Shown here piece by piece: positions 42,968 through 52,744 of a stretch of 64,000 nucleotides of DNA (the first letter of the stretch is position 1; each line of letters opens with the position of its first letter). Source of the DNA: Methylobacterium sp. 17Sr1-1 (GTDB lineage: Bacteria > Pseudomonadota > Alphaproteobacteria > Rhizobiales > Beijerinckiaceae); contig NZ_CP029552.1 of NCBI RefSeq assembly GCF_003173775.1, forward strand, positions 87,001 to 151,000, given 5' to 3'. The position numbers and the translations under genes were made by a program. Below the pieces are notes generated by a model that worked only from the letters and a program-made list of their open reading frames with translations, was not told the DNA's origin and did no database searches.

Positions 42968-43255
42968 TTACTTGCCGCCGCCGCTGTTGCTGCTGCCCTG
43001 CGGCACCGCCCGCTCCGGCTGGCCGGCATTGCCGCCGGCGGCCGAGTTGTTGGTGATGGTCGAGGCGCCGGTCGGTCCGGGCGCGATCACGCCGCCGGCG
43101 CCGCCGCCGGTGTTGTTCTGCATCGGTGCCACGGTGCCGGTGGTGGCAGGTCCCGTCTGCATGGTGCCGGGGGCCGTGGAGGGGGCGGCGGTCTGGGCCG
43201 ACGCCGCGCCGGCGACGAGAAGGCCGGCGGCGAGTCCTGCGAAAATCGAACGCAT
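42968..43255 (-). CDS. Small secreted Gly/Ala/Asn-rich protein, 95 aa
   Basis: A clear Sec signal peptide (MRSIFAGLAAGLLVAGAASA) is followed by a low-complexity mature part rich in glycine, asparagine, threonine and proline (MQNNTGGGAGGVIAPGPTGA). GGAGAG precedes the ATG. Probably periplasmic or surface-located; no known domain. A GAAC-N16-CGTT match one base off the EcfG consensus is at 43302-43326 upstream. Function unknown. Confidence 0.75.
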   Translation of the reverse strand: MRSIFAGLAAGLLVAGAASAQTAAPSTAPGTMQTGPATTGTVAPMQNNTGGGAGGVIAPGPTGASTITNNSAAGGNAGQPERAVPQGSSNSGGGK

Positions 43256-43327
43256 GCTGCTCTCCTGTCGGATCCCGAATTCTTTAGATCCTGGACCCGA
43301 CAACGCGCGCAAACTGGTCCGGTTCAA

Positions 43328-44476
43328 CTACTTTCGACTGTGATGCACGATGATGCGGCGCAGCATCGTGCAGCATTCCTCCAGATCGGCGCGCCCGATC
43401 GACTCGTCGGGCCGGTGCGCCTCGGCGATGCGGCCGGGCCCGCAGATGATCGACGGGATGCCGGCGGCCTGGAACAGGCCCGCCTCGGTGCCGTAGCTCA
43501 CCGCCCCCAGGGCCTCCCGGCCGGACCAGGCCTCGGCGAGCCCGCGCAAGGGGGCCTCGTCGGGCAGGTCGAGGGCGGGGTAGAGCGACAGCACCTCGCT
43601 CTCGACCGCGATCGTGCGCCCGGCCGCGCGGAGCGGCGCCACGAGGGTCTCGATGCCGGCCTGGAGCGCGTCGTGGATCGTCATCGGGTCGGTGCCGGGC
43701 ACCGCGCGGGCCTCCCACTCGACCCGGCAGGTGTCGGGCACGACGTTGACCCCGGTGCCGCCGGCGATGATCCCGACCTGGAGCGTCGAGGCGGCCGGCT
43801 CGAACAACGGGTGGAACGGCCCCTGCCGGGAGAACCCCTCGTGCAGGCTGCGCACCAGCCCGACGATGTCGGCGGCGAGGTGCACCGCGTTGTCGGCAAG
43901 GTCCGGCCGCGAGGAATGGCCGGCCCGGCCGCGCACCGTGAGGCGCCCCGCCACCTTGCCCTTGTGGCGCAGGACCGGGCGCATCTCGGAAGGCTCGCCG
44001 ACTAGGCAGGCCGCAGGCCGCGCGCAGAGTTCGGGCAACCGTGCGATCATGTGGCGTACGCCGACGCAGCCGACCTCCTCGTCGTAGGACAGGGCGAGGT
44101 GGATCGGGCGGGTGAGAGGTGCCCGCACCATCTCGGGCACGAGCGCCAGCAGGCAGGCGACGAAGCCCTTCATGTCGACGGCGCCGCGCCCGACCAGGCG
44201 GTCCCCGATCGACCGCAGGGCGAAGGGGTCGCCGCTCCAGCCCTCGCCGGCCGGCACCACGTCGAGATGGCCCGACAGGATGATGCCCGGCACGTCGCGC
44301 GGGCCGATCGTGGCGAACAGGTTGGCGCGGTCGCCCTCCGGCCCCGGCAGGACACGAGCCTCGACGCCGTGGCGGGCGAGGGTGTCGCGCACCCACTCCA
44401 CGATCGCGCCGTTCGGCGTGCGGCAGACGGAGGGGAACGCGACGAGGTCGGAGAGGAGGGCGGCGGCGTCGGTCAT
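43328..44476 (-). CDS. argE: M20-family deacetylase, acetylornithine deacetylase type
   Basis: 382 residues. Zinc metallopeptidase-fold amidohydrolase with the M20 metal motifs: ILSGHLDVVPAGEGW (histidine and aspartate), VGRGAVDMKGFVACLLAL (bridging aspartate), LSYDEEVGCVGVRHM (general-base glutamates) and the distal YGTEAGLFQAAGIPSIICGPG. The dimerisation domain holds GRAGHSSRPDLADNAVHLAADI. Closest in pattern to ArgE, which removes acetate from N-acetylornithine, though related N-acyl amino acid substrates are possible. Divergent from the aminotransferase gene; its start is the ATG at 44476. Confidence 0.88.
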   Translation of the reverse strand: MTDAAALLSDLVAFPSVCRTPNGAIVEWVRDTLARHGVEARVLPGPEGDRANLFATIGPRDVPGIILSGHLDVVPAGEGWSGDPFALRSIGDRLVGRGAVDMKGFVACLLALVPEMVRAPLTRPIHLALSYDEEVGCVGVRHMIARLPELCARPAACLVGEPSEMRPVLRHKGKVAGRLTVRGRAGHSSRPDLADNAVHLAADIVGLVRSLHEGFSRQGPFHPLFEPAASTLQVGIIAGGTGVNVVPDTCRVEWEARAVPGTDPMTIHDALQAGIETLVAPLRAAGRTIAVESEVLSLYPALDLPDEAPLRGLAEAWSGREALGAVSYGTEAGLFQAAGIPSIICGPGRIAEAHRPDESIGRADLEECCTMLRRIIVHHSRK

Positions 44477-44896
44477 CGGGGCTCTCGGGCGGCTTCGACG
44501 GAGCATAAACCGGGCGGGCGGTCGCGCTCCGGCCGAACCGGGGGCTCCGGCGGCAGAACCTGCGGCGGGAGACGCCCGGCGCGGCAGGAAACCGTCATCG
44601 TTCGGGAGGGTACGGTTCCGCGCGAGTTGCCAGGTGACAATTCCGGTCACCGCCGATCCGGCCGGCGCTCCGACGTGGAGTGCAAGCGGGCCGGCGCGTC
44701 GCGGAGGGAGATCGGTCAGATCGCGCAACGCCGTCCGCGCCGCCGGCCCGGAGCCGACGCGATCCCGACCCGCCCGTCATTTCTGCCGCCTCGCCCCGCC
44801 AAACCCGCACCCCGCGCGGTGCGGTGGGGCCAGATCGGCAAAATATCCCGCCGCCCTCCGCGCATGGTCGGGGCCTCGCCGCCCGGAGCCTGCCCC
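44477..44896. other. Divergent intergenic region (argE-like / aminotransferase)
   Basis: 420 bp, GC-rich, without a credible gene on either strand. Nothing beyond short GC-rich stems was recognised; promoters for both flanking genes should lie here. Confidence 0.45.
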
Positions 44897-46276
44897 ATGC
44901 GCCCCAATTCCCTGATCGAGCTCGACCGCGACCACCTCATCCACCCGGTGATCTCGTGGAAGGGCCACGAGGCGCGTGGCGCCACGGTGCTGCAATCGGC
45001 GCAAGGCGCATATCTCACCGACGCGGAAGGCCACACCCTGCTCGACGGGTTCTCGGGCCTGTGGTGCGTCAATGTCGGCTACGGCCACGAGTCGATCGTG
45101 GAAGCGGCGGCCGAGCAGATGCGGCGGCTGCCCTACGCCACCGGCTACTTCCACTTCTCGAGCGAGCCGGCGATCCGGCTCGCCGCCCGCCTCGCCGAGC
45201 TGGCGCCGGGCGACCTCAACCACGTCTACTTCACGCTGGGCGGCTCGGACGCGGTCGATTCGGCGGTGCGGTTCATCCGCTACTACTACAACGTCACCGG
45301 CCGGCCGGCGAAGAAGCACATGATCGCCCTGGAGCGGGGTTACCACGGCTCCTCGACCATCGGCGCCGGGCTCACGGCGATCCCGGCCTTCCACGACGGC
45401 TTCGACGCGCCGACGCAGCTCCAGCACCACATCCCCTCGCCCTATCCCTACCGCAACCCGGCCGGCGACGGCGACGAGGCGGTGATCGCCGCCTCGGTGG
45501 CGGCGCTGAAGGCCAAGGTCGAGGAGCTGGGCGCGGATACCGTCGCGGCCTTCTTCGCCGAGCCGATCCAGGGCTCGGGCGGCGTGATCGTGCCGCCGGA
45601 CGGCTGGCTGAAGGCGATGCGCGAGGCGGCGCGCGAGCTCGACATCCTGTTCGTCGCCGACGAGGTCATCACCGGCTTCGGCCGCACCGGCCCGCTCTTC
45701 GGCGTCGAGCACGACGGCGTGGTGCCGGACCTGATGACCACCGCCAAGGGCCTCACCTCGGGCTACAGCCCGATGGGCGCGGTGCTGATGTCCGACCGGA
45801 TCTACCGCGCCATCGCGGATCATGCCCCGGCGGGCAAGCCGATCGGCCACGGCTTCACCTACTCGGCGCATCCGGTCAGCGCCGCGGTCGGCCTCGAGGT
45901 TCTGCGGCTCTACACCGAGGGCGGCGTTTTGGAGAACGGCCGCCGGGCCGGGGCGCGCTTCACCGCGGGCCTCCAGCGCCTCGCCGACCATCCCCTCGTC
46001 GGCGACGTGCGGGTGCGGGGCCTGCTGGCCGGCGTCGAGCTCGTCACCGACAAGGCGAAGCGCACGAAGCCCTCGGCCGAGCTCGGCATCTCCGGCCACC
46101 TTGCCCGCTTCGGCTACAAGAACGGCGTGATCTTCCGCGCCTTCGCCGACGACATCGTCGGCTTCGCACCGCCGCTCTGCTGCACCGACGCGGACATCGA
46201 CACCCTGCTCGCCCGCTTCGAGCAGACGCTGAACGACGTCCTCGACGTCGCCGACGTGCGCGCCGCTTTGGCGTGA
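44897..46276 (+). CDS. Class III PLP-dependent aminotransferase (omega-amino acid type)
   Basis: 459 residues. Transfers an omega-amino group, typically to pyruvate. Family blocks: LLDGFSGLWCVNVGYGHESIV, YFTLGGSDAVDSAVRFIRYY (phosphate pocket), ALERGYHGSSTIGAGLT, DEVITGFGRTGPLFG (cofactor aspartate) and the PLP lysine in TTAKGLTSGYSPMGAV. The pattern resembles beta-alanine/putrescine:pyruvate aminotransferases. 14 bp before the tartrate-dehydrogenase-like gene, so probably one operon. Substrate not defined. Confidence 0.92.
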   Translation: MRPNSLIELDRDHLIHPVISWKGHEARGATVLQSAQGAYLTDAEGHTLLDGFSGLWCVNVGYGHESIVEAAAEQMRRLPYATGYFHFSSEPAIRLAARLAELAPGDLNHVYFTLGGSDAVDSAVRFIRYYYNVTGRPAKKHMIALERGYHGSSTIGAGLTAIPAFHDGFDAPTQLQHHIPSPYPYRNPAGDGDEAVIAASVAALKAKVEELGADTVAAFFAEPIQGSGGVIVPPDGWLKAMREAARELDILFVADEVITGFGRTGPLFGVEHDGVVPDLMTTAKGLTSGYSPMGAVLMSDRIYRAIADHAPAGKPIGHGFTYSAHPVSAAVGLEVLRLYTEGGVLENGRRAGARFTAGLQRLADHPLVGDVRVRGLLAGVELVTDKAKRTKPSAELGISGHLARFGYKNGVIFRAFADDIVGFAPPLCCTDADIDTLLARFEQTLNDVLDVADVRAALA

Positions 46277-46290
46277 GAAGGCTCTCGGAC

Positions 46291-47391
46291 ATGACCGGCA
46301 AGACTCGGCCCTGCAAGAACCGCCACTACCGCATCGCGGTGATCCCCGGCGACGGCATCGGCAAGGAGGTGGTGCCGGAAGGCGTCCGCGTCCTCGAGGC
46401 CGCCGCGGAGAAGTTCGGCTTCCGCCTCGACCTGCAGCACCACGCCTTCGGCTCCTGCGACTACTACGCCGCGCACGGCACGATGCTGCCGGCGAACTGG
46501 AAGGAGATCCTCACCCCCACCGACGCGATCTTCTTCGGCGCCGTCGGCTGGCCGGCCACCGTGCCGGACCACGTCTCGCTCTGGGGCTCGCTGCTGCAGT
46601 TCCGGCGCGAGTTCGACCAGTACGTCAACCTGCGTCCCGTCCGGCTGATGCCGGGCGTGCCCTGCCCGCTCGCCGGCCGCGCGCCCGGCGACATCGACTT
46701 CTACGTCGTGCGCGAGAACACCGAGGGCGAGTATTCCTCCGTCGGCGGCACGATGTATCCGGGCACCGAGCGGGAGATCGTGATCCAGGAAACGGTGATG
46801 AGCCGCCACGGCGTCGACCGGATCCTGAAATTCGCCTTCGACCTCGCGCAGTCGCGCCCGAAGAAGCACCTGACCTCGGCCACCAAGTCGAACGGCATCG
46901 CCATCACGATGCCGTACTGGGACCAGCGCGTCGAGGCGATGGGCGAGCGCTATCCCGATGTCCGGCGCGACAAGTACCACATCGACATCCTGACGGCGCA
47001 CTTCGTGCTCAATCCCGACCGGTTCGACGTGGTGGTGGGCTCGAACCTGTTCGGCGACATCCTGTCGGATCTGGGTCCCGCCTGCACCGGCACGATCGGC
47101 ATCGCGCCCTCGGCCAACATCAACCCGGAGGGGCGCTTCCCCTCGCTGTTCGAGCCCGTCCACGGCTCGGCGCCGGACATCGCGGGCCAGGGCATCGCCA
47201 ATCCGGTCGGCCAGATCTGGACCGCCGCGATGATGCTGGAGCATCTCGGCGAGGTCGAGGCGGCGGGTGCCGTCGTGGCGGCGATCGAGACGGCGCTCCG
47301 CGAGCCGGCGTCCCGCACCCGCGACCTCAAGGGTACGGCGACGACCCGCGAGGCGGGCGAGGCGGTGCTGCGGGCGTTCGTGGCGGGGTGA
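46291..47391 (+). CDS. Tartrate dehydrogenase/decarboxylase-like beta-decarboxylating dehydrogenase
   Basis: 366 residues of the isopropylmalate/isocitrate dehydrogenase superfamily. IAVIPGDGIGKEVVPEGVRVL opens the fold, followed by LLQFRREFDQYVNLRPVRL (substrate arginines), FYVVRENTEGEYSSVGG, the lysine in SATKSNGIAITMPYWD, and the metal aspartates in VVVGSNLFGDILSDLGPACTG. These match tartrate dehydrogenase (TtuC/YeaU), which oxidises and decarboxylates tartrate or D-malate using NAD. Second gene after the aminotransferase. Family firm; tartrate versus malate preference unknown. Confidence 0.9.
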   Translation: MTGKTRPCKNRHYRIAVIPGDGIGKEVVPEGVRVLEAAAEKFGFRLDLQHHAFGSCDYYAAHGTMLPANWKEILTPTDAIFFGAVGWPATVPDHVSLWGSLLQFRREFDQYVNLRPVRLMPGVPCPLAGRAPGDIDFYVVRENTEGEYSSVGGTMYPGTEREIVIQETVMSRHGVDRILKFAFDLAQSRPKKHLTSATKSNGIAITMPYWDQRVEAMGERYPDVRRDKYHIDILTAHFVLNPDRFDVVVGSNLFGDILSDLGPACTGTIGIAPSANINPEGRFPSLFEPVHGSAPDIAGQGIANPVGQIWTAAMMLEHLGEVEAAGAVVAAIETALREPASRTRDLKGTATTREAGEAVLRAFVAG

Positions 47392-47564
47392 GGCGTGGGG
47401 TGGGCCGGATGCGCGAGGCGTCCGGCTCATCCGCGATGGCGGCACGGGACCCGACATGGCATCGTCACGCCGAACGAGTGCGCCGCGATGACAACCAGGA
47501 AGCCTGTCGACTCGGATGCCGACCAAAACGCTCGGCGGGGTCGAGCCGCATGCCCTGGATCTTA

Positions 47565-47643
47565 GTGTCTCTCACAAAACTCCCGATCGCCGTTGTCGCT
47601 GGCTGTGGCGGCGTCAGCGCGGCGGGAGTTTTGTGAGGTGCAC
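47565..47643. mobile_element. 79-bp MITE-like palindrome flanked by TA
   Basis: 21-bp terminal inverted repeats (47565-47585 and 47623-47643, 18 of 21 matching, inner 15 perfect) around 37 bp. TA dinucleotides at 47563-47564 and 47644-47645 look like the target duplication of IS630/mariner-type elements. It has no gene. Its right end forms part of the stop codon of the neighbouring histidine kinase. A bidirectional terminator is the main alternative reading. Confidence 0.55.
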
Positions 47644-50123
47644 TAAGTCGCCGCCACCACGTCCCGCCGCCGCTGCCCGATCGCGCCCGCCAGCATGCGC
47701 GAGAGCTGCTCGGCCGAGTACGGCTTGTGCAGCAGCGGGAAGCCGTGGGAGCCCTCCTGCGCCAGCACGTGGCTGTAGCCGGAGGTGAGGATCACCGGCA
47801 GGCCGGGATGGCGCCGGCGCAGGACCTTGCCGAGCTCGATGCCGCCCATGCCGGGCATCACCACGTCGGAGAACACCGCGTCGTAGGCGGCGTCCTGCGC
47901 CAGCACGTCGAGGGCGGCTTCGGCGTTGGTGACCCAGGTGGCGACGTAGCCGAGATCGGTGAGGATCTGCGCGGCGAAGCGGCCGACCCCGACATTGTCC
48001 TCGACGAGGAGCACCCGCTGGCCGGCCCGGGCCGGCGCCAGGCCCTCGTCCACCGGCGCCGGCCGGTCGGCATCGGTGGGTGCCGCCGCCTCGGGCAGGT
48101 AGAGGACGAAGGTGGAGCCCTCGCCCGGACGGCTCGTCACGTCGACGTCGCCGCCGGACTGCTTGGCGAAGCCGAACACCTGGCTGAGGCCCAGACCCGT
48201 GCCCTTGCCGACCTCCTTGGTGGTGAAGAACGGCTCGAAGATCCTCTCGATCACCGCCGGCGTCATGCCGGTGCCGGTATCGGTGAGCGCGATCGCCGCG
48301 AAGGGCCCTGTTGCCGCGGCGTGGCCGCGGATCTCCGGCTTCTCCGCCCCGCACGCGACCGCGAGGGTCAGGGTCCCCTCCCCCTCCATCGCGTCGCGGG
48401 CATTGACCGCCATGTTGATCAGCGCGGTCTCGAACTGGCTCAGGTCCGCGCGCACGAAGCACGGCCGGTCGGGTCCTTCCGTCACCACGCGGATGCGCGC
48501 GCCGGTGACCGTGTCGAGCATGTCGGCGACGCCCTGGAGCCGGGCGACGACGTCGAACACCTCCGGCGCGAGGGCTTGGCGGCGGGCGAAGGCGAGGAGC
48601 TGGCCGGTGAGCTTGGCGGCGCGGTCGACCGTGTCGGAGACCGCGTCGAGGTAGCGGCGTTTCCGTGCCTCCGGCAGCTCGGGCCGGCGCAGGAAGTCCA
48701 CCGACGAGCGGATGATGGTGAGCAGGTTGTTGAAGTCGTGGGCGACGCCGCCGGTCAGCTGGCCTACCGCCTCCATCTTCTGCGACTGCCGCAAGGCCTC
48801 CTCGGCCTGGAGCAGGCGCTGCGCCCGCTCGCGCTGCTCGGTGACGTCGCGGGCGACGCAGTACAGGCTGCCCTCGAACGGCACCGCGCGCCAGGACAGG
48901 GTGCGGTAGCCCCCGTCCCGGGTGCGGAACCGGTTCTCGAACGAGGTGGTCGGCTCGCCGGTGCCGAGGTGGCGGATCTCGGACCGGGTCCGGTCCTGAT
49001 CGTCCGGGTGCTCGAGCCAGGCGGAGGTGCGTCCCACCACCTCCGCGGGCTCCCAGCCGAGGATCGCCGTCCAGGCCGGGTTGACGCTGAGCCAGACGCC
49101 GTCGGCATCGGCCACGCCCAGCATGTCGCGGCTCACCTGCCAGATCCGGTCGCGCTCGGCGGTGCGGGCGGCGACCTGCCGCTCCAGGGTCTCGTTGAGG
49201 CCGCGCAACGCGTCCTCGAGCCGGCGCCGGGCGGTGATGTCGTTGAACAGGATCGCGACGTGGCGGGCCTCCGGCGGATCGACCCGGAAGGCGTAGACCT
49301 CGTACCAGCGCTCGCCGAGCGCCTGCGCCGGCTTGACGAAGCGCACGGACTCGCCGGTCAGCGCCACACGGCCGTAGAGGTCGAACCAGTGCTGCTCGTG
49401 ATCCGGGGCGAGGTCGCGCATCCAGCACCCGGCCGCGTCGTCGAGGCCGGTCTGGCGGGCGAAGGCCGGGTTCACCTCCAGGAAGCGGTAATCCTCGGCC
49501 CGGCCCTCCGCGGTAAAGCGCAGGGCGACGACGCAGAAGCCGGCATCGATCGCCTCGAACAGGGTGCGGTAGCGCGCCTCGCTGCGCCGCAGGGCCTCCT
49601 CAGCCTCCCGCCGGGCGGTGATGTCGATGATGAACTCGAAGCCGGTGCCTTCGGCCAGGCGCGTCGCCGCGCACAGGCCCCAGAACCGCGAGCCGTCCCG
49701 GCGCAGGTATTCCCGCTCGGTCGAGTCCGAGCGGCCCCGCGCCTGCAGCTCGGCGATGACGCGCCGGGACGTCGCCTGCCATTCCGGCGGCACCAGGGTG
49801 GCGCCGGTGAGCCGGCCGCGATCCAGGTCCTCGCGTCTGTAGCCGCTCATCGCCAGGAAGGTGTCGTTGGCCTCCCGCACCCGGCCGGCCATGTCGAAGA
49901 CGATCGCCCCGACGGTCTCGATGTCGAGGGCGGCGTGCAGGCGCGGATCCGTCAGGACGCCGCCCCCGTCCCGGGGCCGTCCGGCCCGTGCCAGCGCCGC
50001 CTCGTCCAAGGCCGCCTCGGTGGCCGCCTCGGCCTTCGCCCGCGCCTGCTCCGCCGCCGCCAGGGCGGCGCGCAGCCGCGCATTCTCCGCGGCGAGGTCC
50101 GGGCCGTCTCCGGGATCCGCCAT
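47643..50123 (-). CDS. Multi-PAS hybrid histidine kinase with C-terminal receiver
   Basis: 826 residues, no membrane segments, so a cytoplasmic sensor. An N-terminal coiled coil ([21 protein letters not shown]) is followed by three PAS domains ([20 protein letters not shown]; the domain around [16 protein letters not shown]; the domain around [20 protein letters not shown]). HisKA follows with the histidine in [17 protein letters not shown]. HATPase has [13 protein letters not shown] [19 protein letters not shown] and [11 protein letters not shown]. The receiver has [11 protein letters not shown] and the phosphoacceptor aspartate in [14 protein letters not shown]. The TAG stop is made of TA plus one base of the MITE-like element, so the native C-terminus may have been altered. 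Signal unknown. Confidence 0.93.
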   Translation of the reverse strand: MADPGDGPDLAAENARLRAALAAAEQARAKAEAATEAALDEAALARAGRPRDGGGVLTDPRLHAALDIETVGAIVFDMAGRVREANDTFLAMSGYRREDLDRGRLTGATLVPPEWQATSRRVIAELQARGRSDSTEREYLRRDGSRFWGLCAATRLAEGTGFEFIIDITARREAEEALRRSEARYRTLFEAIDAGFCVVALRFTAEGRAEDYRFLEVNPAFARQTGLDDAAGCWMRDLAPDHEQHWFDLYGRVALTGESVRFVKPAQALGERWYEVYAFRVDPPEARHVAILFNDITARRRLEDALRGLNETLERQVAARTAERDRIWQVSRDMLGVADADGVWLSVNPAWTAILGWEPAEVVGRTSAWLEHPDDQDRTRSEIRHLGTGEPTTSFENRFRTRDGGYRTLSWRAVPFEGSLYCVARDVTEQRERAQRLLQAEEALRQSQKMEAVGQLTGGVAHDFNNLLTIIRSSVDFLRRPELPEARKRRYLDAVSDTVDRAAKLTGQLLAFARRQALAPEVFDVVARLQGVADMLDTVTGARIRVVTEGPDRPCFVRADLSQFETALINMAVNARDAMEGEGTLTLAVACGAEKPEIRGHAAATGPFAAIALTDTGTGMTPAVIERIFEPFFTTKEVGKGTGLGLSQVFGFAKQSGGDVDVTSRPGEGSTFVLYLPEAAAPTDADRPAPVDEGLAPARAGQRVLLVEDNVGVGRFAAQILTDLGYVATWVTNAEAALDVLAQDAAYDAVFSDVVMPGMGGIELGKVLRRRHPGLPVILTSGYSHVLAQEGSHGFPLLHKPYSAEQLSRMLAGAIGQRRRDVVAAT

Positions 50124-50333
50124 TCCTCTCCCATCCGCACCGGCGCCGCGCGGTCTCGCGCGGGTCCGCCTCATCCCCGTCGCCCATATAGCGGAGGCCG
50201 CTCCTGCGTCTCCACCCTCCCGCCCGCGACCATCCGCGGGGGTCATGGCCCGCATCGGGGGCCGCATTGCGGCGGGGCGGCGAAGGACGCATATCTAAGG
50301 GCGGCCCCGCGCCGACCGGGCCCGGAGGACTGC

Positions 50334-50783
50334 GTGACGATCCCACCGACCCGTTGCAGCAACGCGGCCCTGCGCCGGGCGACGCGCAGCGTCGGGCAGC
50401 TCTACGACGACGCCCTGGCGCCGAGCGGCCTGCGCACGACGCAGTTCGGCCTGCTCGGCACGATCCGACGCCTCGGCACGCCGACCATGGGCGAGTTGGC
50501 CGACGCGATGGTGATGGACCTTTCGGGGCTCGCCCACACCCTGAAGCCCCTGACCCGCGACGGCTACGTCAGCGTGGTGCCGGACCCGCAGGACCGCCGG
50601 GCGCGGCGCATCGCCCTCACTCCCTCCGGCACCGCCAAGCTCGCCGAGGCGACGCCGCTGTGGCGCGCGGCCCAGGACCGCTTCGACACCGCCTTCGGGC
50701 CCGATCAGGCCGACCTCCTGCGCGACCTCCTGCACCGGCTGGCTCGGCCGGAGTTCCGGGAGGCGTTCGGGGCGGAGCCCTGA
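50334..50783 (+). CDS. MarR-family transcriptional regulator
   Basis: 149 residues. Winged-helix dimer with recognition region TMGELADAMVMDLSGLAHTLKPL and wing VSVVPDPQDRRARRIALTPSG, the standard MarR signature. GTG start at 50334 with GGAGG seven bases upstream. It is divergent from the histidine kinase and ends 4 bp from the convergent LysR gene. MarR proteins usually repress adjacent genes in response to small phenolic or oxidative ligands; the target is not evident here. Confidence 0.9.
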   Translation: MTIPPTRCSNAALRRATRSVGQLYDDALAPSGLRTTQFGLLGTIRRLGTPTMGELADAMVMDLSGLAHTLKPLTRDGYVSVVPDPQDRRARRIALTPSGTAKLAEATPLWRAAQDRFDTAFGPDQADLLRDLLHRLARPEFREAFGAEP

Positions 50784-50787
50784 CCGG

Positions 50788-51714
50788 TCAGGAGCCTGCC
50801 GCGCCCTTCCCCTCCCCCGCCATCCCGCGGGCGAGGTGCTGCAGGAGCTTGGCCGCCGCCGGCGAGAGCTGGCGGCCGAGGCGGGTGACGATCCGGGCCT
50901 CGACGGCGGTGAGGCCGGGATCGGCCAGCGGCAGGGCGACCAGGAGTCCGTCGGCCACCTCCTGCGCGGCGCAGAAGGCCGGCAGCAGCGTCACCCCGGC
51001 GCCGGAGGCGACGAACTGCTTGAGCACGCCGATCGAGCCGGTGGTGAGCGCCGGCTCTAGCCGCGCGCCCTCCGCCCGCTCGGCGGCGGCGATGATCTGC
51101 CGGATCCCGTAGGCCGGGTGCATCGTGCCGAGGCGGTGGCCGGCGAGATCCGCGAGGCGGACCGGGCCCGGATGGCCGGCGAGCGGGTGGTCGTGCCGCA
51201 CCAGCACGCGGATCGGGTGGGGCATCGCCAGGTGGGTGCGCAGGCGCGGCTCGGGCGGCGGATTGTAGACGAGGCCGAGATGCGCCTCGTCCTCGACGAC
51301 GCGGCGCACCACGTCGTTGGTCGCCGCGAGGTCGAGGGTCATCGTCAGGTCGGGGTGGCGGGCCCAGAAGCCCTGGAGCAGGCCCGACATCAGGTCGCCG
51401 ATGAAGCCCTCCCCCAGCACGACGTCGATATGGCCGCGGCGCAGGCCCTTCAGCTCGGTGAGCTTGGCGAGGATGTCCTCCCGGTCGGAGGTCTGGCGCC
51501 GGTAATAGTCGAGGAGGAGGGCGCCGGCCGGGGTCGCCCGCACGCCGCGGCGGTGGCGCTCGATCAGCGGCGTGGCGAGCTGCCCCTCCATCTGGGCGAT
51601 CTGGCGGCTCACCGCCGAGGCGTTGACGTCGAGCTTGTCGGCCGCCGCGCGGACCGAGCCGCAACCGACCGCCTCCGCCAGGTAGCGCAGGCAGCGCTCG
51701 TCGAGGCTGTGCAT
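50788..51714 (-). CDS. LysR-family transcriptional regulator
   Basis: 308 residues. N-terminal helix-turn-helix (SVRAAADKLDVNASAVSRQIAQME) and periplasmic-binding-like effector domain (GHIDVVLGEGFIGDLMSGLL to FVASGAGVTLLPAFCAAQEVADG). Divergent from the three-gene dehydrogenase/permease operon, with a 21-bp palindrome between the two starts. By the usual LysR layout it should activate that operon when bound to the pathway substrate or intermediate. Start chosen at ATG 51714; a longer in-frame version begins at 51750. Confidence 0.92.
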   Translation of the reverse strand: MHSLDERCLRYLAEAVGCGSVRAAADKLDVNASAVSRQIAQMEGQLATPLIERHRRGVRATPAGALLLDYYRRQTSDREDILAKLTELKGLRRGHIDVVLGEGFIGDLMSGLLQGFWARHPDLTMTLDLAATNDVVRRVVEDEAHLGLVYNPPPEPRLRTHLAMPHPIRVLVRHDHPLAGHPGPVRLADLAGHRLGTMHPAYGIRQIIAAAERAEGARLEPALTTGSIGVLKQFVASGAGVTLLPAFCAAQEVADGLLVALPLADPGLTAVEARIVTRLGRQLSPAAAKLLQHLARGMAGEGKGAAGS

Positions 51715-51737
51715 CGCTTGTCCTCCACCCGCCGGGT

Positions 51738-51758
51738 GCGTTGCCGGCAAGGCAACGC
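51738..51758. promoter_or_regulatory. LysR-type operator in a divergent promoter
   Basis: GCGTTGCC-GGCAA-GGCAACGC, a perfect 8-bp inverted repeat with a 5-base centre, 24 bp from the LysR start and about 109 bp from the divergent operon start. Size, symmetry and place fit the recognition box of the adjacent LysR protein. Confidence 0.65.
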
Positions 51759-51866
51759 AAAATACCGGCCAGCGTCGTTCCGCTCAACGCCGGCCTGCCC
51801 CAGTCTCCCGTTCCCAGAAGGCGCCGCGGCTCGGATCCGGGCGTCGCTTCCGGGAGACAGTCGGAC

Positions 51867-52730
51867 ATGCGGACGATCGGCGTCATCGGCTTGGGCAATA
51901 TGGGCCGGGGCATGGCCCTCTCGCTGCGGCGGCGGGGCTTCGACGTGGTGGGCTACGACCCGGCGCCCGCCGCCCGCGCAGCCTGCGCCGCGGACGGCAT
52001 CGAGATCGCGGACGGAAACGCCGCGCTCTGGCGGGCCTGCGGCGCGGTGGTGCTGTCGCTGCCGACGCCCGAGGTGGTGGAGGCCGTGCTGCTCGGGCCC
52101 GACGGGCCGCTCCACGGCGCCCAGCCCGGCCTCCTGATCGTCGACACCTCGACCTCGGACCCGGCGGTCACCCGGCGCATCGCGGCGGCGCTCACGCCCG
52201 CCGGCATCGACCTCATCGACGCGCCGGTGAGCGGCGGGCCGAAGGGCGCGCACGCCGCGACGCTGACCATGGTGATCGGCGGCAGCGAGCGGGCGGTGGC
52301 CCGGGCCGAGCCGGTGCTCGCCGCCATGAGCGCGACGCGGGTCCATGTCGGCGATGTCGGCGCGGGCCACGTCACCAAGCTCGCCAACAACCTGCTCTGC
52401 GCCGCCCACCTCATCACCGCGGCGGAAGCCGTGCGGATGGCGAAAGAAGCCGGGGTCGATCCCGAGCGCCTGCTCGCCGGGATCAATGCGGGCTCCGGCC
52501 GCAGCGGCGTGACCCAGGTGAACTTCCCGACCTGGGTGCTCACCGGCGCCTTCGATTCCGGCTTCACCATGAAGCTGATGCGCAAGGACCTGCGCCTCGC
52601 CGCGGGGGTGATCGCCGGGCTCGGCCTCGACCTGCCGCTCTCGGGCGAGGCCGTCCGCCTGTGGCGCGACAGCACCGGGATCCCGGACGACGCCGACTTC
52701 AACGCCATCGTCAAGCTCCAGCTGAACTGA
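51867..52730 (+). CDS. NAD(P)-dependent 3-hydroxyacid dehydrogenase (6PGDH/HIBADH-like)
   Basis: 287 residues. Rossmann motif IGVIGLGNMGRGMALSLRRRGF at the start, substrate motif DAPVSGGPKGAHAATLTMVIGG, the catalytic lysine in GAGHVTKLANNLLCAAHL, and a C-terminal helical domain (FTMKLMRKDLRLAAGVIAGLG). These are the hallmarks of beta-hydroxyacid dehydrogenases such as 3-hydroxyisobutyrate, tartronate semialdehyde or L-threonate dehydrogenases. First gene of the LysR-flanked operon. The substrate cannot be fixed from sequence. Confidence 0.92.
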   Translation: MRTIGVIGLGNMGRGMALSLRRRGFDVVGYDPAPAARAACAADGIEIADGNAALWRACGAVVLSLPTPEVVEAVLLGPDGPLHGAQPGLLIVDTSTSDPAVTRRIAAALTPAGIDLIDAPVSGGPKGAHAATLTMVIGGSERAVARAEPVLAAMSATRVHVGDVGAGHVTKLANNLLCAAHLITAAEAVRMAKEAGVDPERLLAGINAGSGRSGVTQVNFPTWVLTGAFDSGFTMKLMRKDLRLAAGVIAGLGLDLPLSGEAVRLWRDSTGIPDDADFNAIVKLQLN

Positions 52731-52744
52731 TCGGGAGACGCGTC

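Noticed and set aside
47727-50783. Very long plus-strand open frame opposite the histidine kinase
   Set aside because: Except for its last 450 bases (the MarR gene) it is a shadow of the kinase in GC-rich DNA, with no domains or ribosome site at its start.
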